Shown one piece after another: positions 1 to 11,919 of a DNA stretch of 64,000 nt. Every line of letters begins with the position of its first letter. Within the stretch, counting starts at the first letter, position 1. The DNA comes from Sphingomonas sp. UV9 (GTDB taxonomy: Bacteria; Pseudomonadota; Alphaproteobacteria; Sphingomonadales; Sphingomonadaceae). The position numbers and the translations under genes were made by a program. Under the pieces are notes generated by a model. It was given only the letters and a program-made list of their open reading frames with translations, did no database searches and was not told the DNA's origin. The DNA is taken from NCBI RefSeq assembly GCF_004101245.1, contig NZ_SCIN01000003.1, forward strand, positions 434,001-498,000, written 5' to 3'.

Positions 1-1091
1 GCTGGACCTACAAATACGAGGAGGCCGCAAGGCGAGGTGCGGTCGCCGCGCTGATCGTCCACGACACGCCGGGGGCGGGCTATGGCTGGAGCACGGTGAC
101 GGCGCCGGCCGGCGAGAATTACGACATCGTCCGCAAGGATCCCGGGTCGCGGGTGATGCTCCAGGGCTGGCTCGAGGGCGACGCGGCGACGCGGCTGTTC
201 GCAGCCTCGGGCCTCGACCTCGCAGGCTTGCGCAAGGCGGCACGACGCAGCGACTTCCGCCCGGTCGCGCTGAAACAGGCGTTCACGACCGACCTGCCGG
301 TCAAGCACGACACCGCCGTGAGCCAGAACGTGCTCGCCGTGCTGCCGGGCAAGACGCATCCCGACGAGGTCGTGATGTTCGGCGCGCACTGGGACGCCTA
401 CGGCATCGGCGCTCCCGACGCGCAGGGCCGCACGATCCGTCCCGGCGCCAATGACGACGGGCTCGGCGTGGCGGGCGTGCTCGAACTCGCCCGCACCTTC
501 GCCAAGGCCCCGCGCACCGACCGCAGCCTCGTCTTCGCGCTGTGGAGCGGCGAGGAGCGGGGGTTGCTCGGGTCGGAGACGTATGCGGTGAACCCGGTCT
601 ATCCGGCGGCCAAGACGGTCGCCAATCTGACGCTCGACATCCTCCAGACGGCGGGGCCGGCGAAGGACGTGATGCTGGTCGGTGCGGGGCAGAACAGCCT
701 CGAGGCGATGCTCGGCGACGCGGCGAAGGCGCAGGGCCGGGTGGTCACACCTGAGGCCTTGCCCGAACGCGGGCTGTTCTACCGTGCCGACCATTTCTCG
801 GTCGCGCGGCGCGGCGTGCCGACGTTGCTGCTGATGGCGATCAGCGGTGCGCCCGATCTGGTCGCTGGTGGCCGGACCGCGGGGCAGGCGTGGCTCGACG
901 GCTATATGAAATGCTATCACCAGACGTGTGACGCATGGGGTGCCGACTCAGACCTGCGCGGTGCTGCACAGGATGTGGGGCTGTTCCAGACGATCGGAAC
1001 GAAGTTGGCGAACAGTCGGCTGTGGCCGGAATGGAGCGCCGGGTCGGAGTTCAAGTCGGTGCGGGCCGAGACGGCGGCGGCGCGGCAATAG
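1..1091 (+). CDS. M28 family zinc metallopeptidase, 5' end outside the window
   Basis: The frame is open from base 3, so the start codon lies before the window; 362 residues are visible up to the TAG at 1089-1091. The first ~30 visible residues (WTYKYEEAARRGAVAALIV) look like the end of a PA (protease-associated) domain, and the M28 catalytic domain follows. Metal-site landmarks are GAHWDAYG, the NDD of PGANDDGLG, the Glu pair in SGEERGLLGS and the late ADHFSVARRGVP segment. The family comprises secreted or periplasmic aminopeptidases using two zinc ions; the exact substrate cannot be read here. An internal GTG at 96 opens the same frame but would cut off the PA segment, so it is unlikely to be the start. 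Confidence 0.9.
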   Translation, partial: WTYKYEEAARRGAVAALIVHDTPGAGYGWSTVTAPAGENYDIVRKDPGSRVMLQGWLEGDAATRLFAASGLDLAGLRKAARRSDFRPVALKQAFTTDLPVKHDTAVSQNVLAVLPGKTHPDEVVMFGAHWDAYGIGAPDAQGRTIRPGANDDGLGVAGVLELARTFAKAPRTDRSLVFALWSGEERGLLGSETYAVNPVYPAAKTVANLTLDILQTAGPAKDVMLVGAGQNSLEAMLGDAAKAQGRVVTPEALPERGLFYRADHFSVARRGVPTLLLMAISGAPDLVAGGRTAGQAWLDGYMKCYHQTCDAWGADSDLRGAAQDVGLFQTIGTKLANSRLWPEWSAGSEFKSVRAETAAARQ

Positions 1092-1108
1092 CTCCCGTCG
1101 CACTGGCA

Positions 1109-1219
1109 ATCACTCCGGCGAAGGCCGGGGCCTAATTGGAAAGGTTGCCGTAACGGAGCGCGACGACAGCCAACCACCGTCCCCCAATTGGGCCCCGGCC
1201 TTCGCCGGGGTGGAGTGAT
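1109..1219. repeat. Element F, copy 1 (palindromic intergenic repeat)
   Basis: Two inverted arms, ATCACTCCGGCGAAGGCCGG and its near complement ending GGAGTGAT, enclose a spacer of about 60 bases. CCAATTGG-like boxes sit just inside the arms. Related copies are at 6299-6400 and 37171-37277. It lies just downstream of the M28 gene. A half palindrome of element B type (TCCCCGCGTCCGCGGGGA) follows at 1252-1269. Confidence 0.75.
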
Positions 1220-1302
1220 CGGGTCGGTCGCGCTTTCTGCTTATTCTTGTCTCCCCGCGTCCGCGGGGGACTGCGCTCCGTCGAACCGCCGGACCGACGC
1301 GG

Positions 1303-1974
1303 TTAAGCCGCCAGCGCCCGATCGCTCACGAACATGTTGTTCGCCCGCTCATGCCCGAACGTGCTCGCAGGTCCATGCCCCGGGATGAAGCTCGTATCGC
1401 TCCCGAGCGGCCACAGCTTCTCGACGATCGACTTCACCAGCACCTGGTGGTTGCCGCCCGGCATGTCCGATCGCCCGACCGAGCCCTGGAACAGCACGTC
1501 GCCGACCTGCGCGAACTTCGACGGCGCGTGGTGGAAGATCACATGGCCCTCGGTATGCCCCGGCGTCTCGTAGACATCGAGCGTCAGATCGCCGACCGAC
1601 ACCGTGTCGCCTTCGACCAGCCACCGGTCGGGCTCGAAATTGACCCCCGAAATGCCGTATTTCGGTCCGTCCTGGTCGAGCCGCTGCAACCAGAAGCGAT
1701 CCGCCTCGTGCGGGCCCTCGATCGGCACGCCGAGATCGTTCGACAGCCGCTTCGCGCCGCCGGCATGGTCGATATGGCCGTGAGTCAGCAGGATCTTCTC
1801 GACCGTGACGCCGGCCTTCTCGACCGCCGCCATGATCCGCGGCAGGTCGCCGCCTGGATCGACCACGGCGGCCTTCATCGTCGCGGTGCACCACAGGAGC
1901 GTGCAGTTCTGCTCGATAGGCGTGACCGGCACGATCGCGGCGCGCAGGGGCGGGACATTTGGGGGATTTGTCAT
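1303..1974 (-). CDS. Metallo-beta-lactamase-fold hydrolase, glyoxalase II-like
   Basis: 223 residues from the ATG at 1974; an in-frame extension to 2043 exists but lacks family similarity and would run into the pabB start region. The metal-binding motif THGHIDHAGG is present near residue 60, followed by ETPGHTEGH and later HGPASTFG-type metal ligands. This is the usual layout of short (about 210-220 residue) hydroxyacylglutathione-hydrolase-like proteins, which cleave thioesters such as S-lactoylglutathione or act on related substrates. It is divergent from pabB with about 80 bases between starts, so the two share a promoter region. Fold and metal site are clear; true substrate is unknown. 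Confidence 0.88.
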   Translation of the reverse strand: MTNPPNVPPLRAAIVPVTPIEQNCTLLWCTATMKAAVVDPGGDLPRIMAAVEKAGVTVEKILLTHGHIDHAGGAKRLSNDLGVPIEGPHEADRFWLQRLDQDGPKYGISGVNFEPDRWLVEGDTVSVGDLTLDVYETPGHTEGHVIFHHAPSKFAQVGDVLFQGSVGRSDMPGGNHQVLVKSIVEKLWPLGSDTSFIPGHGPASTFGHERANNMFVSDRALAA

Positions 1975-2054
1975 GCGCGCAAAGTAGGATGACGGACGCG
2001 TTGGAGCAATCGCCGCTTGCGATTTGCCCCGCGCCCCGTGCAACAGTGGGAACG

Positions 2055-5065
<3,011 letters not shown>

Positions 5066-5081
5066 GGCGTCACCAAACGAT

Positions 5082-5203
5082 CCTCCCCCGCCAGGGGGAG
5101 GAGGCTGGCTCTTGCCAGACGGAGGGGGAGGAAAGGAGAAACCGCCGTGTCGTGTCCTCCCCCTCCGTCACCTTCGGCGACACCTCCCCCTGGCGGGGGG
5201 GGA
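5082..5203. repeat. Element A, copy 1 (module order X then Y)
   Basis: Long inverted repeat beginning CCTCCCCCGCCAGGGGGAGG and ending with its complement; the centre is about 20 bases of variable sequence. The left arm carries module X (GGCTGGCTCTTGCCAGAC here); the right arm, read as its complement, carries module Y (TGTCGCCGAAGGTGACGG here). Seven full copies occur in the window. It lies just 3' of the aminotransferase gene and, with the following sequence, fills the 355-base gap up to 5421. Confidence 0.85.
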
Positions 5204-5420
5204 TTCTATGTTCGCGCAACATTCGAGACACGTGGTGACATCTCCCTGCAATCCTGCCGGACGATGCCTGCTGCAAGATGAACGCATCGGCCACGGCGCG
5301 TTAATCGAGAGTTTCTAAAAACGACATTGTAGATAACCGGCATCTCTACGACATGCCGGTACGTAGCTGACATCGGCCCACCCGGTCGGTGTCGTCACTT
5401 GGTTTCATTGGGATCGCATC
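5204..5420. other. Gene-free stretch before the small membrane peptide gene
   Basis: No coding frame is convincing here. The only structure I can point to is a perfect 7-bp hairpin, CCGGCAT (5337-5343) and ATGCCGG (5353-5359) with a 9-base loop. It lies about 60 bases upstream of the 5421 start and could belong to that gene's leader. A promoter cannot be called with confidence. Confidence 0.35.
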
Positions 5421-5567
5421 ATGCGCAGCATCGTAAAGTCGAGTTTCTTCTGGCAGTTCAGCGGCGGTTTCGTCCTCGGCGCCATCGGCTTGCTCGCGCT
5501 CCAGCCCGCCGAAGCGCGCCAGACCTTCGCCAGCCATTTCGAGCACAGCGTTTCCACAGCCCGCTAA
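5421..5567 (+). CDS. Small membrane peptide of unknown function (48 residues)
   Basis: ATG at 5421, TAA at 5565-5567. The product starts MRSIVKSSFFWQF and has one hydrophobic stretch (residues ~9-28: FFWQFSGGFVLGAIGLLALQ) preceded by two lysine/arginine charges. It then ends in a short polar tail, QTFASHFEHSVSTAR. The charge pattern suggests an N-in, C-out single-pass membrane peptide or an uncleaved signal anchor; PAEA after the hydrophobic part could also be a signal-peptidase site. It lies 37 bases before msrA on the same strand, so they may be co-transcribed. I do not recognise a family. The reading frame and composition look real, but no clear ribosome site is visible. Confidence 0.5.
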   Translation: MRSIVKSSFFWQFSGGFVLGAIGLLALQPAEARQTFASHFEHSVSTAR

Positions 5568-5604
5568 TCTTACCAGAGACCTAGCGAAGCGCAGCGGTAA
5601 CCCC

Positions 5605-6276
5605 ATGTATCCAAACATGAAAAAGCCGCTCCTCGCCACGCTCGCCGCCGTCGGTATCGCCGGTGCTTTTATGGTCACCGGTCCCGCGCAAGGCGCCCGG
5701 GCAGTCGTCATTCCCGCGGTGAAGACGGACCTTCCCGCCGCCCCCGGTCTACAGACGGCTGTTCTGGCCGGCGGCTGCTTCTGGACGATGGAAGCGGTGT
5801 TCGAGCATGTGAAGGGCGTCAAGTCCGTCACTGCCGGGTATGCCGGCGGCACGAAGGCGACCGCGACCTACGATCAGGTGTCCGCCGAAACGACCAAGCA
5901 TGCCGAAGCGATCAAGATCGCCTATGACCCCCGCGTCGTCAGCTACGGTACATTGCTGCGGGTATATTTCTCGATTGCGCACGATCCGACGACGTTGAAC
6001 CGGCAGGGGCCGGACAGCGGGACCAGCTATCGATCGGCGATCTTCCCGCAATCGCCGGCGCAGGCGCAGGTCGCGCGGGCGTACATCGCGCAACTCGACC
6101 AGACCCGCGCTTTTCCACGGCCGATCGTGACGAAGCTGGAGACCGGTACGTTCTATCCGGCTGAGGCGTATCACCAGAATTTCTACGACCGGAACCCGAC
6201 GCATCCGTACATCGTGATGTGGGACAAGCCGAAGGTCGCCGCCTTCCGCGCGGCTTTTCCGACGATTTCCAACTGA
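5605..6276 (+). CDS. msrA: Exported peptide-methionine (S)-S-oxide reductase
   Basis: 223 residues. A signal peptide (MKKPLLATLAAVGIAGAFMV, starting at the second ATG, 5617) precedes the MsrA domain. The active-site motif is AGGCFWTMEAVFEHVKGV, with the catalytic Cys in GCFW. TAGYAGG, the long strand region ATYDQVSAETTKHAEAI and the AYHQNFYDRNPTHPYI segment also match the family. It reduces the S-form of methionine sulfoxide in damaged proteins, here probably in the periplasm. The resolving cysteines seen at the C-terminus of some MsrA proteins are absent: no Cys follows the active-site one. It would then need direct reduction by a thioredoxin-like partner. Either 5605 or 5617 could be the start. 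Confidence 0.92.
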   Translation: MYPNMKKPLLATLAAVGIAGAFMVTGPAQGARAVVIPAVKTDLPAAPGLQTAVLAGGCFWTMEAVFEHVKGVKSVTAGYAGGTKATATYDQVSAETTKHAEAIKIAYDPRVVSYGTLLRVYFSIAHDPTTLNRQGPDSGTSYRSAIFPQSPAQAQVARAYIAQLDQTRAFPRPIVTKLETGTFYPAEAYHQNFYDRNPTHPYIVMWDKPKVAAFRAAFPTISN

Positions 6277-6298
6277 GGCAGTACACAGTCGCAGCGTC

Positions 6299-6400
6299 CA
6301 CCCCGGCGAAGGCCGGCACCCGATTGGAAAGGCTAAAGTAACGGTCGTCAGCGATCCGTTACGCGCGGCTCGCAATTCGGGCCCGGCCTTCGCCGGGGTG
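6299..6400. repeat. Element F, copy 2
   Basis: Inverted arms CACCCCGGCGAAGGCCGG and CCCGGCCTTCGCCGGGGTG around a ~65-base spacer, with CGATTGG and CAATTCG boxes inside. It lies between the convergent 3' ends of msrA and pdeM, where a bidirectional hairpin could end transcription from both sides. Confidence 0.75.
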
Positions 6401-6420
6401 GTGCCGCCCTACCGCAACTG

Positions 6421-7083
6421 TCACGCCGCGACCGGAAAGCTCAACATCCGATCCGCAACCGGCACCAGCGCTTGAGCCCCGCGGCCAACCGCCCGTACGA
6501 TCTCCGGATGGTCAACATCCAGCCCCCCGGTCAGCGACCCGAATGCCGGCAGGATCAGCTTCGTCGGCGTCGCCACGAAACACCGCCGCGCCACCGGTTT
6601 TCCCCGCACGCGCAACCGCAGCTTGGGGTGGAAATGCCCAGACAGTTCCGGCCGCATCTCCGCCGGGTCCGCCTCGTGGCGCAGCACCAGCCCGTCGACG
6701 ATGGCCTCGTCGACCACCTCGCCCCCGCAGCGATCGAGGATCGCCGGATCGTGATTGCCCGTGATCCACGTCCAGCGCGTGCCATCCGTCAGCGTCCGCA
6801 GCATGTCCTGCGCCCGCTGTGGCAGCCGCTCGCACCCGTCGCTGTCGTGGAAACTGTCGCCTAGGCACCAGACCTCGCGCGCGCCGGTCGCCGTGACCAG
6901 CGCGGTCAGGTCGGCGAGCGTCGCGATCGAATCATAGGGTGGCAGCATCTGGCCGCGTTTGGCGAACCAGCTCGCCTTCTCGAAATGCAGGTCGGCGACC
7001 AGCAGCGCCTGCCGGGCGGGCCAGAACAGCGCTCCCTGCGCGAGCGCCATGAGCGCGTGTCCGCCGAACGAAAAGGGAACCAT
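6421..7083 (-). CDS. pdeM: PdeM, ligase-associated DNA damage response metallophosphoesterase
   Basis: 220 residues. Calcineurin-like phosphoesterase motifs appear in order: VADLHFEKASWF (first metal ligands D-x-H), WCLGDSFHDSDG (GD), ITGNHDP (GNHD) and ELSGHFHPK (GHxH). The short N-terminal segment and overall length match the PdeM family, named for its recurring linkage with an ATP-dependent ligase, an Lhr-like helicase and a metallo-beta-lactamase exonuclease. The other three genes are in this window but not next to it (12181-14613, 15696-16694, 26378-27970). It is divergent from kup with a 130-base gap. The family is known as a Mn-dependent phosphodiesterase; its role in vivo is inferred from gene linkage. 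Confidence 0.9.
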   Translation of the reverse strand: MVPFSFGGHALMALAQGALFWPARQALLVADLHFEKASWFAKRGQMLPPYDSIATLADLTALVTATGAREVWCLGDSFHDSDGCERLPQRAQDMLRTLTDGTRWTWITGNHDPAILDRCGGEVVDEAIVDGLVLRHEADPAEMRPELSGHFHPKLRLRVRGKPVARRCFVATPTKLILPAFGSLTGGLDVDHPEIVRAVGRGAQALVPVADRMLSFPVAA

Positions 7084-7213
7084 CCGCCCGCCATGCCGCC
7101 GCGCTGCCCATGAAGCAAGCGACCATCGCGCCGATCAGGGCTCAAACAGGGCAGGACTTGCGCATGTCCCCAATCGGCGTAAAGCGCCCCGTCCCTCGAG
7201 GACCCGTCCCTCC

Positions 7214-9208
7214 ATGAGGAGCGCTTCTCGCGCCATGTCGTCCGCAGCCGGAACACCCGACACTGCCGCACTGCCCGAAACGTCCGCCGACCTGTCGGCG
7301 GCGCATCTCCACCCGCATCCCGCACTGGCCGCGCTGACGGTAGGCGCGATCGGCGTGGTGTTCGGCGATATCGGCACCAGCCCGCTGTATGCGTTCCGCG
7401 AGGCGCTCGGCCAGACGTCCGCGGGCGGCATCGATCCGTCCGAGATCCTCGGCGTGCTGAGCCTCGCTTTGTGGTCGCTGTTCCTGGTCGTCACCGTCAA
7501 ATACGTCATCTTCCTGATGCGTGCCGACAACCAGGGCGAGGGCGGCGTGCTGGCACTCGCAGCACTCGCCCGCCGTGCGCTCGGCATGCGGTCGAAGATC
7601 GCGATCGTGCTCGGGGCGGCGGGCGCGTCGCTGTTCTACGGCGATGCGATCATCACGCCCGCTCTTTCCGTGTTGTCGGCGATGGAGGGTCTGCGGACGA
7701 TCCCGAGCGCGGCGCATATCTTCAGCGAAGGCGTCGTCCGCGCGCTGACGATCGGCATCCTGATCGCGCTGTTCCTGCTCCAGGCGCGCGGCACGGCGCA
7801 GGTGTCGAAGCTGTTCGGCCCGGTCTGCATCCTCTGGTTCGTATCGATCGGGGCACTCGGTATCTGGCACATCGCTGATGAACCCTCGATCGTCCGCGTG
7901 TTCCTGCCGACCTATGGCGTCTCGTTCCTCGCCACGCACGGCGTCACGGGGCTGTTCGTGCTCGGCGCGGTGTTCCTGACCGTGACCGGCGCAGAGGCAC
8001 TGACGGCCGACATGGGCCATTTCGGCAAGCTGCCGATCCGCATCGGCTGGTTCTTCCTGGTCTTCCCGGCGCTCGCGCTCAACTATCTGGGGCAGGGCGC
8101 GTTCGCGCTCGCCAAGCTCGAGGACGCGGCACGCCAAGGCATTCCGTTCGTCAACCAGGACTGGTTCTTCCTGATGGCGCCCGAATCGCTTCGCCCCGCG
8201 CTGATCATCCTCGCCGGCTTCGCGACCGTCATCGCCAGCCAGGCGGTGATCACCGGGGCGTTCAGCCTGACGCAGCAGGCGATCCAGCTCGGTCTGCTCC
8301 CCCGGCTGCGCATCCGTCAGACATCGGCGGTGTTCGCCGGCCAGATCTACCTGCCCGCGATCAACTGGTTGCTGCTGATCGGCGTGCTGGTGCTGGTCGT
8401 GCAGTTCAAGACGTCGTCGGCGATGGCCGCGGCGTACGGGATCGCGGTGACCGGCACGATGGTCGTGACCACCTTGCTTGCGTACATCGTCGTCCGGCAT
8501 CGCTGGAACTGGTCGCGCCCGCTGGCGCTCGCGGCGATCCTGCCGTTCCTGACGCTCGACCTGATCTTCTTCGGCGCCAACATCCTGCGCGTGATCGAGG
8601 GGGGCTGGGTCCCGCTCGTCATTGCCGCCGCGATCGGGCTGGTCATCTTCACCTGGGTGCGCGGCAAGAAGATCGTCAGCGCGTTCGAGAAGCGGCAGAG
8701 CATTCCGCTAAGCGATCTGGCCGCCGCGCTCGAAAAACGCCCACCCGAGCGGGTGTCGGGCACCGCGGTGTTCCTGACCGCCAACCCGCACGCGACGCCC
8801 GGCGCGCTGCTGCACAACCTCAAGCACAACAAGGTGCTGCACGAGCGCAACCTGATCTGCAGCATCCGCACCGCCGACCGCCCGTTCGTCGATCAGGCGA
8901 GCCGAGCAAAGGTCGAGCGCGTCGACGAGAATTTCTCGATCGTGGTCCTGACCTACGGCTTCATGGAGTCCCCGGACGTGCCGCGTGACCTAGGGGTCGG
9001 CAACAAGACCGAGCAGCTGGGGCTCGACCCGATGCGCACCTCGTTCTTCATCGGCCGCAACACGCTGAAGCCCGATGCGGAGAAGGGCATGCCGCCCTGG
9101 CAGGACCGGATCTTCATGTTCCTGCAGCGCAACGCGAGCGACCCGACCGACTTCCTGAAGATCCCGCCCGGCAAGGTGCTGGAGCTGGGCGAACAGGTCA
9201 CGGTGTAA
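7214..9208 (+). CDS. kup: Kup-type potassium uptake transporter
   Basis: 664 residues from the ATG at 7214, which has GAGGA at 7198-7202; a second ATG at 7235 (657 residues) is also possible. After a polar N-terminus of ~35 residues come about 12 hydrophobic segments, opening with the family signature ALTVGAIGVVFGDIGTSPLYAFRE. Further marks are GEGGVLALAAL, GDAIITPALSVLSAMEGL and FLTVTGAEALTADMGHFG. A cytoplasmic tail of ~120 residues ends in FLKIPPGKVLELGEQVTV, as usual for the family. It imports K+ with protons across the inner membrane. Element C follows it. Confidence 0.96.
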   Translation: MRSASRAMSSAAGTPDTAALPETSADLSAAHLHPHPALAALTVGAIGVVFGDIGTSPLYAFREALGQTSAGGIDPSEILGVLSLALWSLFLVVTVKYVIFLMRADNQGEGGVLALAALARRALGMRSKIAIVLGAAGASLFYGDAIITPALSVLSAMEGLRTIPSAAHIFSEGVVRALTIGILIALFLLQARGTAQVSKLFGPVCILWFVSIGALGIWHIADEPSIVRVFLPTYGVSFLATHGVTGLFVLGAVFLTVTGAEALTADMGHFGKLPIRIGWFFLVFPALALNYLGQGAFALAKLEDAARQGIPFVNQDWFFLMAPESLRPALIILAGFATVIASQAVITGAFSLTQQAIQLGLLPRLRIRQTSAVFAGQIYLPAINWLLLIGVLVLVVQFKTSSAMAAAYGIAVTGTMVVTTLLAYIVVRHRWNWSRPLALAAILPFLTLDLIFFGANILRVIEGGWVPLVIAAAIGLVIFTWVRGKKIVSAFEKRQSIPLSDLAAALEKRPPERVSGTAVFLTANPHATPGALLHNLKHNKVLHERNLICSIRTADRPFVDQASRAKVERVDENFSIVVLTYGFMESPDVPRDLGVGNKTEQLGLDPMRTSFFIGRNTLKPDAEKGMPPWQDRIFMFLQRNASDPTDFLKIPPGKVLELGEQVTV

Positions 9209-9261
9209 GCTGACGGCAGGTGTCGCCGCGCGCCTCGAGGCGGATCGTCCACCGCATCCTC

Positions 9262-9356
9262 CGTCATGCCGGACTGGTTCCGGCATCCACGGTGGCACAC
9301 TCTCCATAGAATGGGGTTCGCGGCACCGTGGACCCCGGAACTAGTCCGGGGTGACG
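9262..9356. repeat. Element C, copy 1
   Basis: Inverted repeat with arms CGTCATGCCGGACTGGTTCC and its approximate complement (GGAACTAGTCCGGGGTGACG). Internal ATCCACGG and CCGTGGA boxes form a second nested pairing. Other copies are at 15516-15608 and 59081-59177. It lies between the convergent ends of kup and the M20 peptidase. Confidence 0.75.
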
Positions 9357-9414
9357 GGGGGGGAATGTGACGACCAGAATGTCCCTCTCCCCGAAGGGGC
9401 GAGGGACAGGACAC

Positions 9415-10812
9415 TCACCCCGCGAACGCCTTCACCAGATCGAACAGGTAATCGCGGCCGTCATACAGCGACGCCACGCGGATGCGTTCGTTGAGGCCGT
9501 GGATGCCGCCCATGTCCTTGTCGATGAACACGCCGGGCACGCCGTAGACCGGGATCCCGATCGCCTCGAAGAAGATGCCGTCGGTCGCGCCCGTCGACAT
9601 CATCGGCAGGATCGGGATGCCGGGGAAGTGCTTCGCCGCCACCTTGGTCACCGGCGCCATGATCTTGGGGTCGAGCGTCGGCGGAATCGCGGTCGGGCGG
9701 ACCGGCTGGTTGGCCGTGACCGTTACCTTGGCCCCCGCCAGCTCCTTCAGCTTGGCGAGCGTGCCCTCCACCGTCTCCCCCGGAAAGATCCGGCAGTTGA
9801 TGTTCGCCGTCGCACGCTGCGGCAGCGCGTTCTCGGCATGGCCTGCGTTCAGCAGCGTCGCGACGCAGGTCGTGCGCAGTGTCGAGTGCATCGCCTTGTC
9901 GCGGCTGACGATCGCGTCCGCCGCCTTGTCCGTGGGGTTGGCGAGCAGCTTTGTGATCGCAGTCCCCATCTCGCCCGGCATCGCCTTCGCGCTCGCCGTG
10001 AAGAACGCCCTGGTCGTGTCGGTGAACGTCACCGGGAATTCATAGCCCTGCACCGCCTTTACCGCGTCGGCGAGTTCGTAGATCGCGTTCTCGGGCGTCG
10101 GCTGCGAACTGTGCCCGCCGGGGTTGGTCGCGAGGAAGGTGTAGTTCTGCGCGGCCTTCTCGCCGACCTGAATCGCGAGCAACTGGCGCTTGCCAGTGTC
10201 GTCGAGCCGCCCGCCGCCACCCTCGTTCAGCGCGAACTCCGCCGCGATCAGGTCTGGCTTCGACTTCGCCAGATACTCCGCGCCGTTCCATGCGAACGTC
10301 GTCTCCTCGCCGCAGGTCAGCGCGAGCTTGATCGTGCGCTTTGGCGTGTAGCCGCCGGTTTTGAAGCGGATCATCGCGTCGGACCAGATCGCCGCCTGCG
10401 CCTTGTCGTCGACGGTGCCGCGCGCGTAATAATAGCCGCCTTCCTCGACCAGCTTGAACGGATCGCGCACCCAATCCTCGCGCTTGGCCTCGACCACGTC
10501 GAGATGCGCGAGCAGCAGCATCGGCTTCAACGACGCATCCGATCCCTTCAGCACCGCGACCAGCCCGCCGTCCTTGGGATGCTCGGGCACCGAGAAATAG
10601 GTGATGTCGGCATCGGCATAGCCGGCGCTCTTCAACCGCGCGCCGATCTGCGCCGCCGCCTGCGTGCAGCTGCCCGCGGACAGTGTCGTGTTGGTCTCGA
10701 CCAGTTCCTTGTACAGCCCGAAAAACGCCTTCTGGTCGGGCCGGGATTGCGCCTGCGCGGCAATCGGTGTCGTCAGTATCGCTGCCGTGGCCAGCCAATT
10801 CGTTACGCGCAT
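9415..10812 (-). CDS. Exported M20-family metallopeptidase
   Basis: 465 residues from the ATG at 10812; the N-terminus MRVTNWLATAAILTTPIAAQAQ is a clean signal peptide. An upstream extension to 10869 would bury this signal. The M20 metal-site motifs are LLLAHLDVV (His and following Asp), ARGTVDDKAQ (bridging Asp), TCGEETTF (catalytic Glu pair) and FALNEGGGG. GGHSSQPTPENAIYEL starts the dimerisation lid domain, and GATDGIFF and GGIHGLNE supply the last ligands. This is the carboxypeptidase/dipeptidase group that trims peptides outside the cytoplasm. Substrate specificity is not evident. Confidence 0.92.
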   Translation of the reverse strand: MRVTNWLATAAILTTPIAAQAQSRPDQKAFFGLYKELVETNTTLSAGSCTQAAAQIGARLKSAGYADADITYFSVPEHPKDGGLVAVLKGSDASLKPMLLLAHLDVVEAKREDWVRDPFKLVEEGGYYYARGTVDDKAQAAIWSDAMIRFKTGGYTPKRTIKLALTCGEETTFAWNGAEYLAKSKPDLIAAEFALNEGGGGRLDDTGKRQLLAIQVGEKAAQNYTFLATNPGGHSSQPTPENAIYELADAVKAVQGYEFPVTFTDTTRAFFTASAKAMPGEMGTAITKLLANPTDKAADAIVSRDKAMHSTLRTTCVATLLNAGHAENALPQRATANINCRIFPGETVEGTLAKLKELAGAKVTVTANQPVRPTAIPPTLDPKIMAPVTKVAAKHFPGIPILPMMSTGATDGIFFEAIGIPVYGVPGVFIDKDMGGIHGLNERIRVASLYDGRDYLFDLVKAFAG

Positions 10813-10871
10813 TATCGCCCCCTTGATCGTATATGTCGCGAACGTCGCAGGGAAGTTTCGATCGCGCAACC

Positions 10872-11828
10872 TCAGTTGCGGCGCGTGTCGCGCGGGACGG
10901 CGAGGCGGACTTCACGGTTGGCGAAATCGATGTCGACGCGGCGGAACAGTTGCAGCGCATCCATGCCCAGCAGGATCGCCGGCTTTCCGCTCATGCCAAA
11001 CTGGCGGAACGGCGGCGCATCGACCGCGGAAAAGGCGATCGGCAGCCCCCCCAAAGTCACGCTGGCGATCGTGATACGCTCGATCGTCGTGTAATCGGAA
11101 ACCACCGTTTCCCCCGTGACGCCGGTCAGCGCCACTGGTTGCGATCGGGTGCCCTTGCGCGCGACCTTCCGGCGCAGCGCGGCGTTGCCCATGCTGACCG
11201 ACGATCCGGTATCGAGGATCACGCGGACGCGCACGCCGTTGCAATAGGCATCGGTGACGATCAACTGGCCGAACAGGCTGCGCGCGCGGATGACGATCTC
11301 GTCGCGGTCGGCACGCTCGCGCGTCGACCGGCGCCGTGACGGCGTCACCGTCATCGTCCGCGTGTCGAAGTCGATCGAGACAGCGCGACCCTGCAACGTA
11401 TCGATCCCGAGCAGGCCGAGCGCGCCGAGATTTTGCGCGGCGATCGCCGGCGCCTCGATCGGCGCGCTGCCGATCACGCTGACCTTGAGCGAGGGGATGA
11501 TGACGGTGGCGATGTTGGCCGATCCGGTCATGCCGGTGACGCGCACGGTGCGGCCGGGAGCGAGGCCGAGCGTGGCGGCAAGTTCGCGCGAGATGACGGT
11601 GCGCTGCGCGCCGGTGTCGACGACGAAGGGGAAGGGGCCGGCGCCGGCGATCGTGACGGGGACCGTCATGCGGGTTTCGTCTTCGGCGAACAGGAGCGTG
11701 GCGGGGTCGGGTTCTGCTGCTGATGCTGCACTTGGCGAGGGTGCAGCATATTGTTGCGGCGGGGCGGTGTCCTGGGCGCGGGCCTGGGCGGAAATTACCA
11801 GCAATAGAGGGGCTAGCCACCTGTGCAT
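10872..11828 (-). CDS. Exported retropepsin-like aspartyl protease, two active-site domains
   Basis: 318 residues from the ATG at 11828; MHRWLAPLLLVISAQARAQ is a signal peptide, followed by a Pro/Ala/Ser-rich linker. Two copies of the retropepsin-type signature are visible: FVVDTGAQRTVIS (around residue 70) and VILDTGSSVSMG (around residue 205). Each is followed by a GLLGIDTL or ILLGMDALQL segment. The two halves could form one pepsin-like active site within a single chain instead of a homodimer. Substrate unknown. The stop lies 59 bases from the start of the next gene on the same strand (M20 peptidase), so the two may form a unit of exported proteases. Confidence 0.85.
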   Translation of the reverse strand: MHRWLAPLLLVISAQARAQDTAPPQQYAAPSPSAASAAEPDPATLLFAEDETRMTVPVTIAGAGPFPFVVDTGAQRTVISRELAATLGLAPGRTVRVTGMTGSANIATVIIPSLKVSVIGSAPIEAPAIAAQNLGALGLLGIDTLQGRAVSIDFDTRTMTVTPSRRRSTRERADRDEIVIRARSLFGQLIVTDAYCNGVRVRVILDTGSSVSMGNAALRRKVARKGTRSQPVALTGVTGETVVSDYTTIERITIASVTLGGLPIAFSAVDAPPFRQFGMSGKPAILLGMDALQLFRRVDIDFANREVRLAVPRDTRRN

Positions 11829-11919
11829 GCTGCAAATGCTGCGCTCATTCCAATGTGTGCGCAACTACCGTTGTTAGCGGCGGACGGCCCCGAATGTCAT
11901 GACGGTTATCGTAAGTGTG

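Noticed and set aside
9367..11094. Plus-strand frame of 575 codons
   Set aside because: Antisense to the M20 peptidase; starts inside an intergenic repeat.
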